Shown piece after piece: positions 1 to 6,128 of a stretch of DNA of 6,284 nt. Positions within the stretch are counted from its first letter, which is position 1. Each line of letters begins with the position of its first letter. Under the pieces are notes generated by a model, which saw only the letters and a list, made by a program, of their open reading frames with translations, ran no database searches and was not told the origin of the DNA. The position numbers were made by a program, and so were the translations under genes. This DNA comes from UBA1425 sp045537495 (GTDB taxonomy: Bacteria; Bacillota; Clostridia; Oscillospirales; Acutalibacteraceae): assembly GCA_045537495.1 (NCBI GenBank), contig JAZSPN010000011.1, forward strand, positions 1 through 6,284, given 5' to 3'.

Positions 1-141
1 GAGGCGAAAAAAGGGGCAAGTGCATATAATATTTAACTTTAAATAAAATCATAGCAACACAAGGCGACTCATTGAAAGCAACTATGTATTTTGCTTTATA
101 TTGAAGTTATGCACGTTATGACGACTTTATCGACAGTCAAA
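1..141. other. Left-edge stretch without a supported gene
   Basis: I see no supportable gene here. Frame 1 on the plus strand is open from base 1 and stops at TAA 34-36, which would be the last 11 residues of a gene lying to the left, but nothing independent supports it. The region is A+T-rich, with a TATAAT hexamer at 25-30 lacking a matching -35 box and a weak 7-bp hairpin (AAAGCAA 75-81 with TTGCTTT 91-97). It is best read as intergenic DNA downstream of the minus-strand oxidoreductase. Confidence 0.4.
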
Positions 142-164
142 CGGGGCTGTGAAAAACAGCCCCG
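142..164 (-). terminator. Intrinsic terminator of the Gfo/Idh/MocA oxidoreductase gene
   Basis: A perfect 9-bp stem, CGGGGCTGT (142-150) against ACAGCCCCG (156-164), closes a 5-nt loop. It begins 12 nt beyond the stop codon of the minus-strand oxidoreductase. The T-tract on the minus strand is short (TTT then GACTG), so it may terminate imperfectly, but the GC-rich stem and position fit a Rho-independent terminator. The core of the stem is the same as in the hairpin at 5267-5302. Confidence 0.75.
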
Positions 165-176
165 AAAAATTTTCAA

Positions 177-1238
177 TTAAAGCGTGACTTCCTTGCCCGT
201 CTTTGCGGATTCGTAAATGGCGCAAAGAATCTTTATCATGTCGATGCCCTGCTGAGGAACGAAATTCGGCTCTTTTCCTTCGATGACAACGTCGTAGAAG
301 TGCTTGAGGTTATTTCTGTGTCCGTTTGTTTCCTTGCAGTTGGGAACGGCAAGGTTAATCTGCTGACCGTCTTCCTCGGTGAAGATTTCGAGAACACCGT
401 TTCTCCAGCACATACCCGACTTTGTTCCGCGAAGCTCAACGAAGCGACTTTCTTCCTTGATGTTGGAAGCCCAGCTGAATTCGATCTGGAGAACAGCACC
501 GTTATCGAAGCGGATCATACCCATTGCAAGGTCCTCGACGTCGAATGTGCCGTTCTTGTTCTTGTCGCCGAAATCGGAGTTTACGGAATCGGATGAATCG
601 TTGTCTGCAAATTTCATGTATGTGTTACCCGAAACGGCAACGGGAGTGGGACTGCCCATGAGCCAGATTGCAAGGTCGATCATGTGAACGCCGAGATCGA
701 TGAGGGGACCGCCGCCCGACTGAGCCTTCGTCGTAAACCAGCCGCCTTTGCCGGGGATGCCTCTTCTTCTCTGCCAGCCTGCTCTTCCGCAGTAGATGTC
801 GCCCATCTTGCCTTTTTCGATGTAGCTCTTTGCAAAAACGGAAGCATCGACGAAGCGGTTGTTTCTCATAACCATGAGAGTTTTGCCCGCCTTCTTTGCA
901 GCCTCGTTCATTTTGAGCACTTCCGTAACATCGACGGCATCGGGCTTTTCACAGAAAACATGCTTGCCTGCCTCGAAAGCCGCAATTGCGATGATCGAAT
1001 GAAGATAGTTCGGTGTACAGATATCAACAGAATCAATGGATTCGTCCTTGAGAAGCTCCTTGTAATCCGTGTAAACAGTTGCGTTCGGGAAATAGTTGTC
1101 TTTAAGATACTGTGCCCTTTCCTCGATGATGTCACAGACCGCAACAACCTCAAGTCTTTCGTCGGAAGTGTAGATGGGAAGATGTGCTCCCTTACAGATT
1201 CCGCCGTTACCGATAATGCCGACTTTCCACTTTGCCAT
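177..1238 (-). CDS. Gfo/Idh/MocA family NAD(P)-dependent oxidoreductase
   Basis: This 353-residue cytoplasmic enzyme most likely oxidises or reduces a sugar, inositol or related polyol with NAD(P)(H); the substrate cannot be read from sequence. The N-terminal Rossmann domain (about 1-125) opens with VGIIGNGGICKGAH (residues 6-19), the dinucleotide-binding turn, and carries the family EKP motif at 97-99, whose lysine K98 is catalytic in characterised members. The C-terminal alpha/beta domain includes GGGPLIDLGVHMIDL (175-189), with D181 and H185 as the usual active-site pair. Length is typical, so the gene looks intact. The start ATG (1236-1238) follows a GGAGGT ribosome site (1245-1250) at 6 nt. 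It is a single-gene unit with its own promoter and terminator, divergent from the regulatory pair. An oddity is residues 225-236, which match an EF-hand/dockerin-type calcium loop within a family-specific insertion. Family assignment is secure; substrate is unknown. Confidence 0.95.
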   Translation of the reverse strand: MAKWKVGIIGNGGICKGAHLPIYTSDERLEVVAVCDIIEERAQYLKDNYFPNATVYTDYKELLKDESIDSVDICTPNYLHSIIAIAAFEAGKHVFCEKPDAVDVTEVLKMNEAAKKAGKTLMVMRNNRFVDASVFAKSYIEKGKMGDIYCGRAGWQRRRGIPGKGGWFTTKAQSGGGPLIDLGVHMIDLAIWLMGSPTPVAVSGNTYMKFADNDSSDSVNSDFGDKNKNGTFDVEDLAMGMIRFDNGAVLQIEFSWASNIKEESRFVELRGTKSGMCWRNGVLEIFTEEDGQQINLAVPNCKETNGHRNNLKHFYDVVIEGKEPNFVPQQGIDMIKILCAIYESAKTGKEVTL

Positions 1239-1261
1239 AATAAAACCTCCGTTTTTTCTTT

Positions 1262-1290
1262 ATCATATCACAACCGCACAAACATTTCAA
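1262..1290 (-). promoter_or_regulatory. Promoter of the oxidoreductase gene
   Basis: On the minus strand a -35 box TTGAAA (1285-1290) is followed after exactly 17 bp by a -10 box TATGAT (1262-1267). Transcription would start near 1255, giving a leader of only about 17 nt that begins just before the ribosome site. A second -10-like TATAAT at about 1300-1305 on this strand has only a poor -35 partner (TTTCAA), so the first pair is preferred. No operator-like repeat matching the one upstream of the repressor is seen here. Confidence 0.65.
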
Positions 1291-1368
1291 TACAACCGTA
1301 TTATAAAAGTTGCTTTTATTTTTTGAAAAAATAACGAAAACGGCATTGAAATTTATTGACGATTTTTA

Positions 1369-1397
1369 TTGACAAATCAACTCTAATGTGTTAGAGT
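1369..1397 (+). promoter_or_regulatory. Promoter of the blaI-type/M56 operon
   Basis: A consensus -35 box TTGACA (1369-1374) is followed after 17 bp by TAGAGT (1392-1397), a moderate -10 box preceded by TGT (1389-1391), which makes an extended -10. The start would be near 1404. The -10 lies inside the first operator palindrome, so repressor binding would block RNA polymerase directly. The 9-mer TTTATTGAC occurs twice (1352-1360 and 1365-1373), giving a second, weaker -35 candidate 13 bp upstream. Confidence 0.7.
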
Positions 1398-1422
1398 GAG
1401 AATGTACTCTAACACATTAGAG
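1381..1422. promoter_or_regulatory. Likely BlaI-family operator: inverted pair of palindromes
   Basis: The 16-mer CTCTAATGTGTTAGAG (1381-1396) is repeated as its exact reverse complement CTCTAACACATTAGAG (1407-1422). Each 16-mer is itself a dyad, CTCTAA-N4-TTAGAG, as expected for a site bound by a dimeric winged-helix repressor. The first dyad extends by one base pair (A1380/T1397). The dyad centres are 26 bp apart, about two and a half helical turns. The left site covers the -10 box and the right site runs from the expected transcription start into the ribosome site (1421-1427). BlaI/MecI-family repressors are known to autoregulate through paired dyads in their own promoter; this exact sequence being the BlaI site is inference from position and symmetry. 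Confidence 0.85.
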
Positions 1423-1433
1423 GAGGTAATTGT

Positions 1434-1802
1434 ATGAGCACACCGAAAATATTCGAAAGCGAATACCGTTTCTGCCTGATTCTCTGGGAAAAAGAACCGA
1501 TCAAAAGCAGTGATCTCGTCACTCTTTGCAAAGAACGACTCGGCTGGAAGCCGACCACCACATACACCGTCATCAAACGGCTGTCCGAAAGAGGTGTTCT
1601 GAAAAACGAAAACACCGTCGTTTCTTCTCTCGTTTCAAAGGACGAGGTGCAGGCATCCGAAATCGACGAAATGGTCGAAAAAACCTTCGAAGGCTCGCTT
1701 CCCGCTTTCGTTGCAGCGTTTACGAAGCACCGCGGGATATCCGACAAAGAAATTGATGAGGTCCAGAAAATGATCGACCGTTACAGGAAAGGAGAATCGT
1801 AA
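1434..1802 (+). CDS. blaI: BlaI/MecI/CopY-family transcriptional repressor
   Basis: This 122-residue dimeric DNA-binding repressor likely switches off its own operon. Residues 1-75 form the winged helix: the stretch ESEYRFCLILWEKEP (8-22) is the usual family opening, and PTTTYTVIKRLSERG (40-54) holds the recognition helix, followed by the wing. Residues 76-122 are a charged helical dimerisation region, the part cleaved or affected on induction in characterised members. Length is normal. The ATG sits 7 nt after a strong AGGAGG site that overlaps the second operator palindrome. The stop codon shares one base with the start of the M56 protease gene, the classic repressor/sensor arrangement. No beta-lactamase or penicillin-binding protein gene lies in the window, so the gene name reflects family, not a proven role in beta-lactam resistance. 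It lacks the cysteine-rich C-terminal metal motif of copper-responsive CopY. Confidence 0.93.
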   Translation: MSTPKIFESEYRFCLILWEKEPIKSSDLVTLCKERLGWKPTTTYTVIKRLSERGVLKNENTVVSSLVSKDEVQASEIDEMVEKTFEGSLPAFVAAFTKHRGISDKEIDEVQKMIDRYRKGES

Positions 1803-3055
1803 TGAGCACTCTGTTTCTCACGGTACTCAACATGAGCATTTCGTCCGTCTTCATCGTTTTCGCCGTACTGCTTTTACGGCTGCTTCTCAAAAAAGCTCCG
1901 AAACGCACCGCCGTTCTTCTCTGGTCACTTGTCGGAATACGGCTCATCGTGCCCTTTTTCTTCGAGAGTGAATTCAGTCTTATCCCGTCCGCCGAAACGG
2001 TAAGTCCCTCAATAATGACGGACAGCTTCCCTCAGATTGATTCGGGGTTTCCTCTTATCAACAATGTTATAAATCCCGTAATAACCGACAGCTTCATTCC
2101 CGATCCCTCGTACAGCGTAAATCCGCTCCGGGTGATAACCTTCATACTCTCCGCCGTTTGGTCGGTCGGTGTTGTCGCACTGTTCATTTATTCGGCAATC
2201 GGTTATGTCCGTATACGCAAAAAGGTAAGCACGGCAATTCTCAAGCGTGAAAACATTTACGAATGTGAAAATATCCCCTCACCTTTTGTTCTCGGCATCA
2301 TAAAGCCGAAAATTTATCTTCCCTCCGGCATGAACGAAAAGGATGCGGCATTTGTCATTGCACACGAAAAAGCTCATATCGAAAGAAAAGATCACCTTAT
2401 AAAGCCCCTCGGATTTTTCATTCTCGCCGTTCACTGGTTCAATCCCCTTCTGTGGCTCAGCTATTCTCTTTTCTGCCGCGACATCGAGCTTTCATGCGAC
2501 GAAAAGGTCATCGGAGATTTCGACACCGTGCAGAAGGCGGATTATTCCGAGGCTTTGCTGTCGTGCAGCGCAAAACGCCGTTTTCAGCCCGTAAATCCCG
2601 TCGCCTTCGGAGAGTCCGATGTCAAAAAAAGAATAAAGTCGGTACTCCGCTATAAAAAGCCTGCCCTTCCGATTATTGTAACGGCAATTATCGCAATCAT
2701 CGCCGTTGCCGTATGCTTTCTTACTAACCCGAAGGAAGGACCGCAATTCAGGGAATTCTACGACGGGGGCTATTATCTCTCCGTCGCCGTCGACAGTACC
2801 GACGATGAATTACCGCCGGAAAAACACAGCTTCGTCTATTTATGCGGAACGAAGGGACGTTTCGAAAACGGCACAAGATTCGAGATAATCGAGTGTAATC
2901 TTCAGGAAGGAAGCTTTACGCTGCGTCTTCGCGGAACACCGTTATACAAAGACGGCGAAAGGATAAAAGAGCTTGTCGTTTGGCAGGGAACCGACGGTGT
3001 TGCACTCACCGACAGAAGAGAAAAGCTCACCTTCACCTTCTCGTTTGGCTCTTGA
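1802..3055 (+). CDS. M56-family (BlaR1/MecR1-like) sensor metalloprotease with atypical C-terminal domain
   Basis: This 417-residue membrane zinc protease is the probable antirepressor of the preceding repressor. Hydrophobic helices fall at about 4-29, 35-54, 110-135 and 288-307. The cytoplasmic peptidase domain lies between the last two and carries HEKAH (188-192) with catalytic E189, the hallmark HWFNPLLW (211-218), and ELSCDE (229-234) with the third zinc-ligand candidate E229. In BlaR1/MecR1 a signal on the outer domain activates this protease and the repressor is lost. Here the outer C-terminal domain (about 308-417) is only about 110 residues, beta-rich by eye, and has no SxxK or other penicillin-binding signature, whereas BlaR1 carries a roughly 250-residue class D beta-lactamase-like sensor. 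The inducer is therefore unlikely to be sensed by beta-lactam acylation. The start overlaps the repressor stop by one base and has an AAAGGAG site (1788-1794) 7 nt upstream, implying translational coupling. Family is secure; signal is unknown. Confidence 0.92.
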   Translation: MSTLFLTVLNMSISSVFIVFAVLLLRLLLKKAPKRTAVLLWSLVGIRLIVPFFFESEFSLIPSAETVSPSIMTDSFPQIDSGFPLINNVINPVITDSFIPDPSYSVNPLRVITFILSAVWSVGVVALFIYSAIGYVRIRKKVSTAILKRENIYECENIPSPFVLGIIKPKIYLPSGMNEKDAAFVIAHEKAHIERKDHLIKPLGFFILAVHWFNPLLWLSYSLFCRDIELSCDEKVIGDFDTVQKADYSEALLSCSAKRRFQPVNPVAFGESDVKKRIKSVLRYKKPALPIIVTAIIAIIAVAVCFLTNPKEGPQFREFYDGGYYLSVAVDSTDDELPPEKHSFVYLCGTKGRFENGTRFEIIECNLQEGSFTLRLRGTPLYKDGERIKELVVWQGTDGVALTDRREKLTFTFSFGS

Positions 3056-3080
3056 CAAGCAAAGGGCATAAATTTATACT
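3052..3080 (+). promoter_or_regulatory. Near-consensus promoter of the beta-helix protein gene
   Basis: TTGACA (3052-3057) and TATACT (3075-3080) are separated by exactly 17 bp, among the best sigma-A-type matches in the window. The -35 box overlaps the TGA stop of the M56 protease gene (3053-3055). Transcription would start near 3087, leaving a leader of about 28 nt that contains the AAAGGA ribosome site (3101-3106). The gene therefore need not depend on the upstream operon, though no terminator blocks read-through. Confidence 0.8.
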
Positions 3081-3114
3081 AATGTAAATACCGAAGTCGG
3101 AAAGGAATGAATCT

Positions 3115-5262
3115 ATGTCCTCTTTTTTCAGTAAATTAACGTCCGTAATTACTGCGATTTTCACCATGCTGAGCGCCATATTCTGTCCGTTCGAATTCAC
3201 CGACAAAAAATTCGATCCCGTACCGCAACAGACGGAAAAAATTCCGTACGATGAAGGAGTGTTTCACATGAACGAATATGATCTCGTCATATCTCCCGAA
3301 GGCAACGATGAAAACCCCGGCACCGAGAATGCACCGCTGAAAACTCTTGAAGAGGCCAAAAACCGTCTGAAGAAACTCCCCTCGGATGTTGCCGTCACCG
3401 TTTGGTTTCGAGGCGGTGAATACCGTTTCGAGGAGTCGCTCATCTTCGGCTCCGACGACAAATCAAACGTCACTTACCGCTCATTCCCCGAGGAGGATGT
3501 CACCTTCACGGGCGGAAGAGCAATCGACACATGGGAAAACACCGTCATCAACGGTGTACACGCGCTGGTATCGGATGTCGACATCGAAAAAGACGGATAT
3601 TTTAAATCTCTTTTCAAGGGCGAAAGACGTCTGCCTCTTTCAAAATACCCGAAAGAAGGTGCCTTTTCCGTCAAATCGGTTGACGAAAAGGATATCATCG
3701 CAAAGGTTGACGTCTGGGAGAATTACGGAGCATTTTATGCGGATAAAAACGACGTCGGGAATTTTTCGAATTTAAGCGACGTATACATCAGCGTTCAGCA
3801 TTACTGGTACGACGAAATGCTTCCGATTTCTTCGGTCGATTTATCTTCGGGCAGAGTGGAGCTGAAAAAGCCCTCAAGCCTTACTTTGAGAGTAAACGAT
3901 AACTTCATTTTCGAGAATGTCCGTGAAAAATTATCACTTCCGGGCGAATGGTATCTTGACAGAGCCGAAGAAAAGCTCTACTACATTCCCGAAGACGGTG
4001 ACACGGCGGAAAATACCGTTTTGTATACGGGCGCTACCGAAAAGCTGATCGAAATTTCCGACATCGACGGCATCAGCTTTCAGGGCATAAAGTTCACCAA
4101 AACCGACTGGTCCATGGCTGACGGCACCTGGACGGGCACTCCTCAGACGGAAAACGGAGCGGAGCATCCTCTCCAAAAGAACATAGAGTACAAGCCCAAC
4201 TTCCCTCAGGCGGCATACGATCAGCCTGCCGCCATCGAAGTGAAAGATTCAAAAAACATCAGCTTCATAAACTGTGAATTCACCAACCTTTCAAACTCCG
4301 CCGTTTTAATGGGGGCAAACGTGACGGATTCCTCGGTTGAATCTTGCGAATTCGAAAACATCGGTGCTAACGCCGTCCAGATCAAAGGAAATTACAGCAT
4401 TCCCGCAACCACGAAAAATATCAGAGTTTATGACTGCCGCATCAGCAGGTACGGACGTATTTTCAACGGTGCCATCGGCGTTGCGCTCATTCACGCTTCC
4501 GACTGCGAAATAGCTCACAACGAAATTCACGACGGCTGGTACACGGGAATTTCCGTCGGCTGGATGTGGGGCTATGCCGAAAATCCGACCAACGCAATAA
4601 ATGTTTCGAACAACCTGATATATAATATCGGCAACGGTTGGCTTTCCGATATGGGAGGCATTTATACTCTCGGCATACAGCCCGATACGGTCATAAGCGG
4701 AAACATCATCTACAACGTCGGTTGCTACGGCGGTGCGTCGGGCTACGGCGGATGGGGAATCTATCTCGACGAAGGCTCAAGCGGAATCCTCGTAGAGAAT
4801 AATCTTGCCTACGACTGCTCTTCTCAGTGCTTCCATCAGCATTACGGAAAAGATAACATGATAAGAAACAACATCTTCGCTTTCGGCGGTGACGGAATAA
4901 TGCGAATCACCCGAAAGGAAGACCACAATTCCCTCTTTTTCAAAAACAACATTCTCTACGGCGACGACGTACCGATGTATTACAGCACCACCGAAGAGAA
5001 TTGGTTTACCGACGACTCAAATGTATACTGGGACCTTAAACACAAGGGCAATGTTTACTCCGACGAATCCACAAAAATCTTCGAAAGAACGAACATCGTC
5101 ACCATGACGGCAAGAGGTTATTACAACAATGCCGTTTTCAAGGATCCCGGATTCATGGATGCCGACAACCGAAACTTCATTCTCGCAAAAAATTCTCCCG
5201 CACTCGAAGCAGGCTTCAAGCCGTTCGAATTTATTGCAGGAACAAAAACACTGTTTAAATAA
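3115..5262 (+). CDS. Right-handed parallel beta-helix protein, GH141-like putative glycoside hydrolase
   Basis: This 715-residue protein probably acts on a complex polysaccharide. Residues 1-23 resemble a signal peptide or membrane anchor (K7, then a hydrophobic run 8-23), though no clear AxA cleavage site or lipobox is visible. The conserved domain begins near 55 with LVISPEGNDENPGT (57-70), followed by FRGGEY (98-103), an opening typical of this class. From about 315 the chain runs as parallel beta-helix coils marked by repeated NxIxxxG-like turns (for example 498-506, 529-536, 561-567, 585-590). SDMGGIYTLG (511-520) and GIYLDEGSSG (548-557) lie in the helix; D512 and D552 are the best catalytic-acid candidates. 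The tail DPGF...NSPALEAGF (677-701) is a usual ending. Length and architecture fit GH141, which includes alpha-L-fucosidase and xylanase activities, but substrate cannot be assigned. The ATG has AAAGGA 8 nt upstream. A second in-frame ATG at 3268 has a better ribosome site and would omit the hydrophobic N-terminus. Confidence 0.85.
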   Translation: MSSFFSKLTSVITAIFTMLSAIFCPFEFTDKKFDPVPQQTEKIPYDEGVFHMNEYDLVISPEGNDENPGTENAPLKTLEEAKNRLKKLPSDVAVTVWFRGGEYRFEESLIFGSDDKSNVTYRSFPEEDVTFTGGRAIDTWENTVINGVHALVSDVDIEKDGYFKSLFKGERRLPLSKYPKEGAFSVKSVDEKDIIAKVDVWENYGAFYADKNDVGNFSNLSDVYISVQHYWYDEMLPISSVDLSSGRVELKKPSSLTLRVNDNFIFENVREKLSLPGEWYLDRAEEKLYYIPEDGDTAENTVLYTGATEKLIEISDIDGISFQGIKFTKTDWSMADGTWTGTPQTENGAEHPLQKNIEYKPNFPQAAYDQPAAIEVKDSKNISFINCEFTNLSNSAVLMGANVTDSSVESCEFENIGANAVQIKGNYSIPATTKNIRVYDCRISRYGRIFNGAIGVALIHASDCEIAHNEIHDGWYTGISVGWMWGYAENPTNAINVSNNLIYNIGNGWLSDMGGIYTLGIQPDTVISGNIIYNVGCYGGASGYGGWGIYLDEGSSGILVENNLAYDCSSQCFHQHYGKDNMIRNNIFAFGGDGIMRITRKEDHNSLFFKNNILYGDDVPMYYSTTEENWFTDDSNVYWDLKHKGNVYSDESTKIFERTNIVTMTARGYYNNAVFKDPGFMDADNRNFILAKNSPALEAGFKPFEFIAGTKTLFK

Positions 5263-5266
5263 TACG

Positions 5267-5302
5267 CACGGGGCTGAAAAACGTATGTTTTACAGCCCCG
5301 TG
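5267..5302. terminator. Bidirectional terminator between convergent genes
   Basis: CACGGGGCTG (5267-5276) pairs with CAGCCCCGTG (5293-5302). After one A-A mismatch, five more inner pairs (AAAAC with GTTTT) close a 4-nt loop, GTAT. The hairpin fills most of the 47-nt gap between the beta-helix gene and the oppositely oriented small membrane protein gene, so it should serve both. T-tracts are weak on either side. The stem core is shared with the terminator at 142-164. Confidence 0.8.
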
Positions 5303-5309
5303 TCTTGCA

Positions 5310-5639
5310 TCAAAATATACCTTTGTTGTACTTTATCATGGCGGCAAAACACATTATAAGTCCCGCCACAAGTCCCGCAACCATTATCACGATGCCGACC
5401 TTCATGAAAATCTCGTTGCCGTTATGTATTGTTACGGCAGTCAGAATTCCGTCTGCCGTTACAGAACAGCCGATAATAATCATCGAAAGTCCCACTCTCT
5501 TACCGAAAGGAATTCTGTCCTCCTCCGTAACGCGGTGTCGGTGATACGAATGAAGCGACGATATGTTTCCTTTTCTGTTCGCGATACCGACGCCTATAAG
5601 CAAAACGCCCACTAAAACCGCTATCATTGCAGAGCTCAT
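5310..5639 (-). CDS. Small three-helix membrane protein of unknown function
   Basis: This protein of 109 residues from the chosen start has hydrophobic helices at about 4-20, 48-70 and 79-103. The polar loop after the first helix, NISSLHSYHRHRVTEEDR (25-42), is rich in histidine and charge and is the most distinctive part. The overall plan resembles small DUF3784-like membrane proteins of Firmicutes, but I cannot confirm a family from sequence alone. The reading frame is open upstream to an ATG at 5667-5669, but the start at 5637-5639 is preferred: a GAGGAG site (5648-5653) sits 8 nt before it, and it overlaps the stop of the upstream DMP19-like gene as ATGA, a standard coupling arrangement. 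It is the second gene of a two-gene operon and ends just before a bidirectional terminator. Function is unknown; a membrane partner for the upstream protein is only suggested by the coupling. Confidence 0.8.
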   Translation of the reverse strand: MSSAMIAVLVGVLLIGVGIANRKGNISSLHSYHRHRVTEEDRIPFGKRVGLSMIIIGCSVTADGILTAVTIHNGNEIFMKVGIVIMVAGLVAGLIMCFAAMIKYNKGIF

Positions 5640-6067
5640 AATAAATTCTCCTCTTTTAACTTTCGGCAAAGGTCATTGAGAATCCCGTTTATCTCCGCTT
5701 CCCTCTCCGAAAAAACACCGTCACACTCGTCGATGACGGCCTTTGCATCTTCGTTGTCTGCATTCTCCTCCAACAAAAGATGTGCCTCGTATGCTTTCTT
5801 CAGATTTTCACAAAGCTCTTTTGAAAGGAGAGAGAATAAAGTGTTCATTTCCTCGAAGAGATCACCGTTGACTGCCGTATTTTCAAAATACTGTGCGTGT
5901 CCTCCGTTGTTAACTTCGCCATGATAGTTCATAAGCTCATTGTACGGAGATTTTATTTCGCCGTAAGCCCACATTTCCCACATTCTGTTCCACTGCTTTT
6001 CCTCTTCCGTTAACGCCGTTTTGTCGGAAGCTTTTCTCATTATTCGTTTGAACAGATTAAACAGCAT
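5636..6067 (-). CDS. DMP19/DUF4375-like protein
   Basis: This soluble, mostly helical and acidic protein has 143 residues. The segment MNYHGEVNNGGHAQYFENT (46-64) matches the NGG-x-x-QYF-x-N signature that I associate with the DMP19 (DUF4375) family, whose biological role is poorly defined. The remainder (about 70-142) is charged helix with several Glu/Lys-rich stretches. No signal peptide or membrane segment is visible; the short hydrophobic start (LFNLF) is too brief. The ATG at 6065-6067 is well supported by AGGAGGT (6076-6082) 8 nt upstream and by a promoter about 55 nt further back. The last bases overlap the start of the membrane protein gene by four (ATGA), so the two are likely made together. 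Family call is by motif recognition and not certain; cellular role is unknown. Confidence 0.82.
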   Translation of the reverse strand: MLFNLFKRIMRKASDKTALTEEEKQWNRMWEMWAYGEIKSPYNELMNYHGEVNNGGHAQYFENTAVNGDLFEEMNTLFSLLSKELCENLKKAYEAHLLLEENADNEDAKAVIDECDGVFSEREAEINGILNDLCRKLKEENLL

Positions 6068-6128
6068 TTCACGTTACCTCCTCGGTAAAATTTCCGTTAC
6101 GGCAATCCGCCGAAGCTTTTATGAGATA

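Noticed and set aside
75..97. AAAGCAA/TTGCTTT hairpin as a small RNA or regulatory element
   Set aside because: Seven mostly A-T pairs with a 9-nt loop are expected by chance in such AT-rich DNA, and nothing around it supports a function.
1303..1324. AT-rich hairpin ATAAAAG-TTG-CTTTTAT followed by T residues, as a possible terminator
   Set aside because: The stem is weak, and no gene ends near it on the plus strand. It sits between two divergent promoters.
684..1334. Long plus-strand open frame of 216 codons
   Set aside because: It lies antisense across the well-supported oxidoreductase gene, has no ribosome site, and its translation resembles no family. It is a shadow of the real coding strand.
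5640..5669. Upstream start for the small membrane protein, 10 residues longer
   Set aside because: The extra codons encode the ribosome site and the end of the upstream gene. The downstream ATG has GAGGAG at 8 nt and the ATGA overlap.
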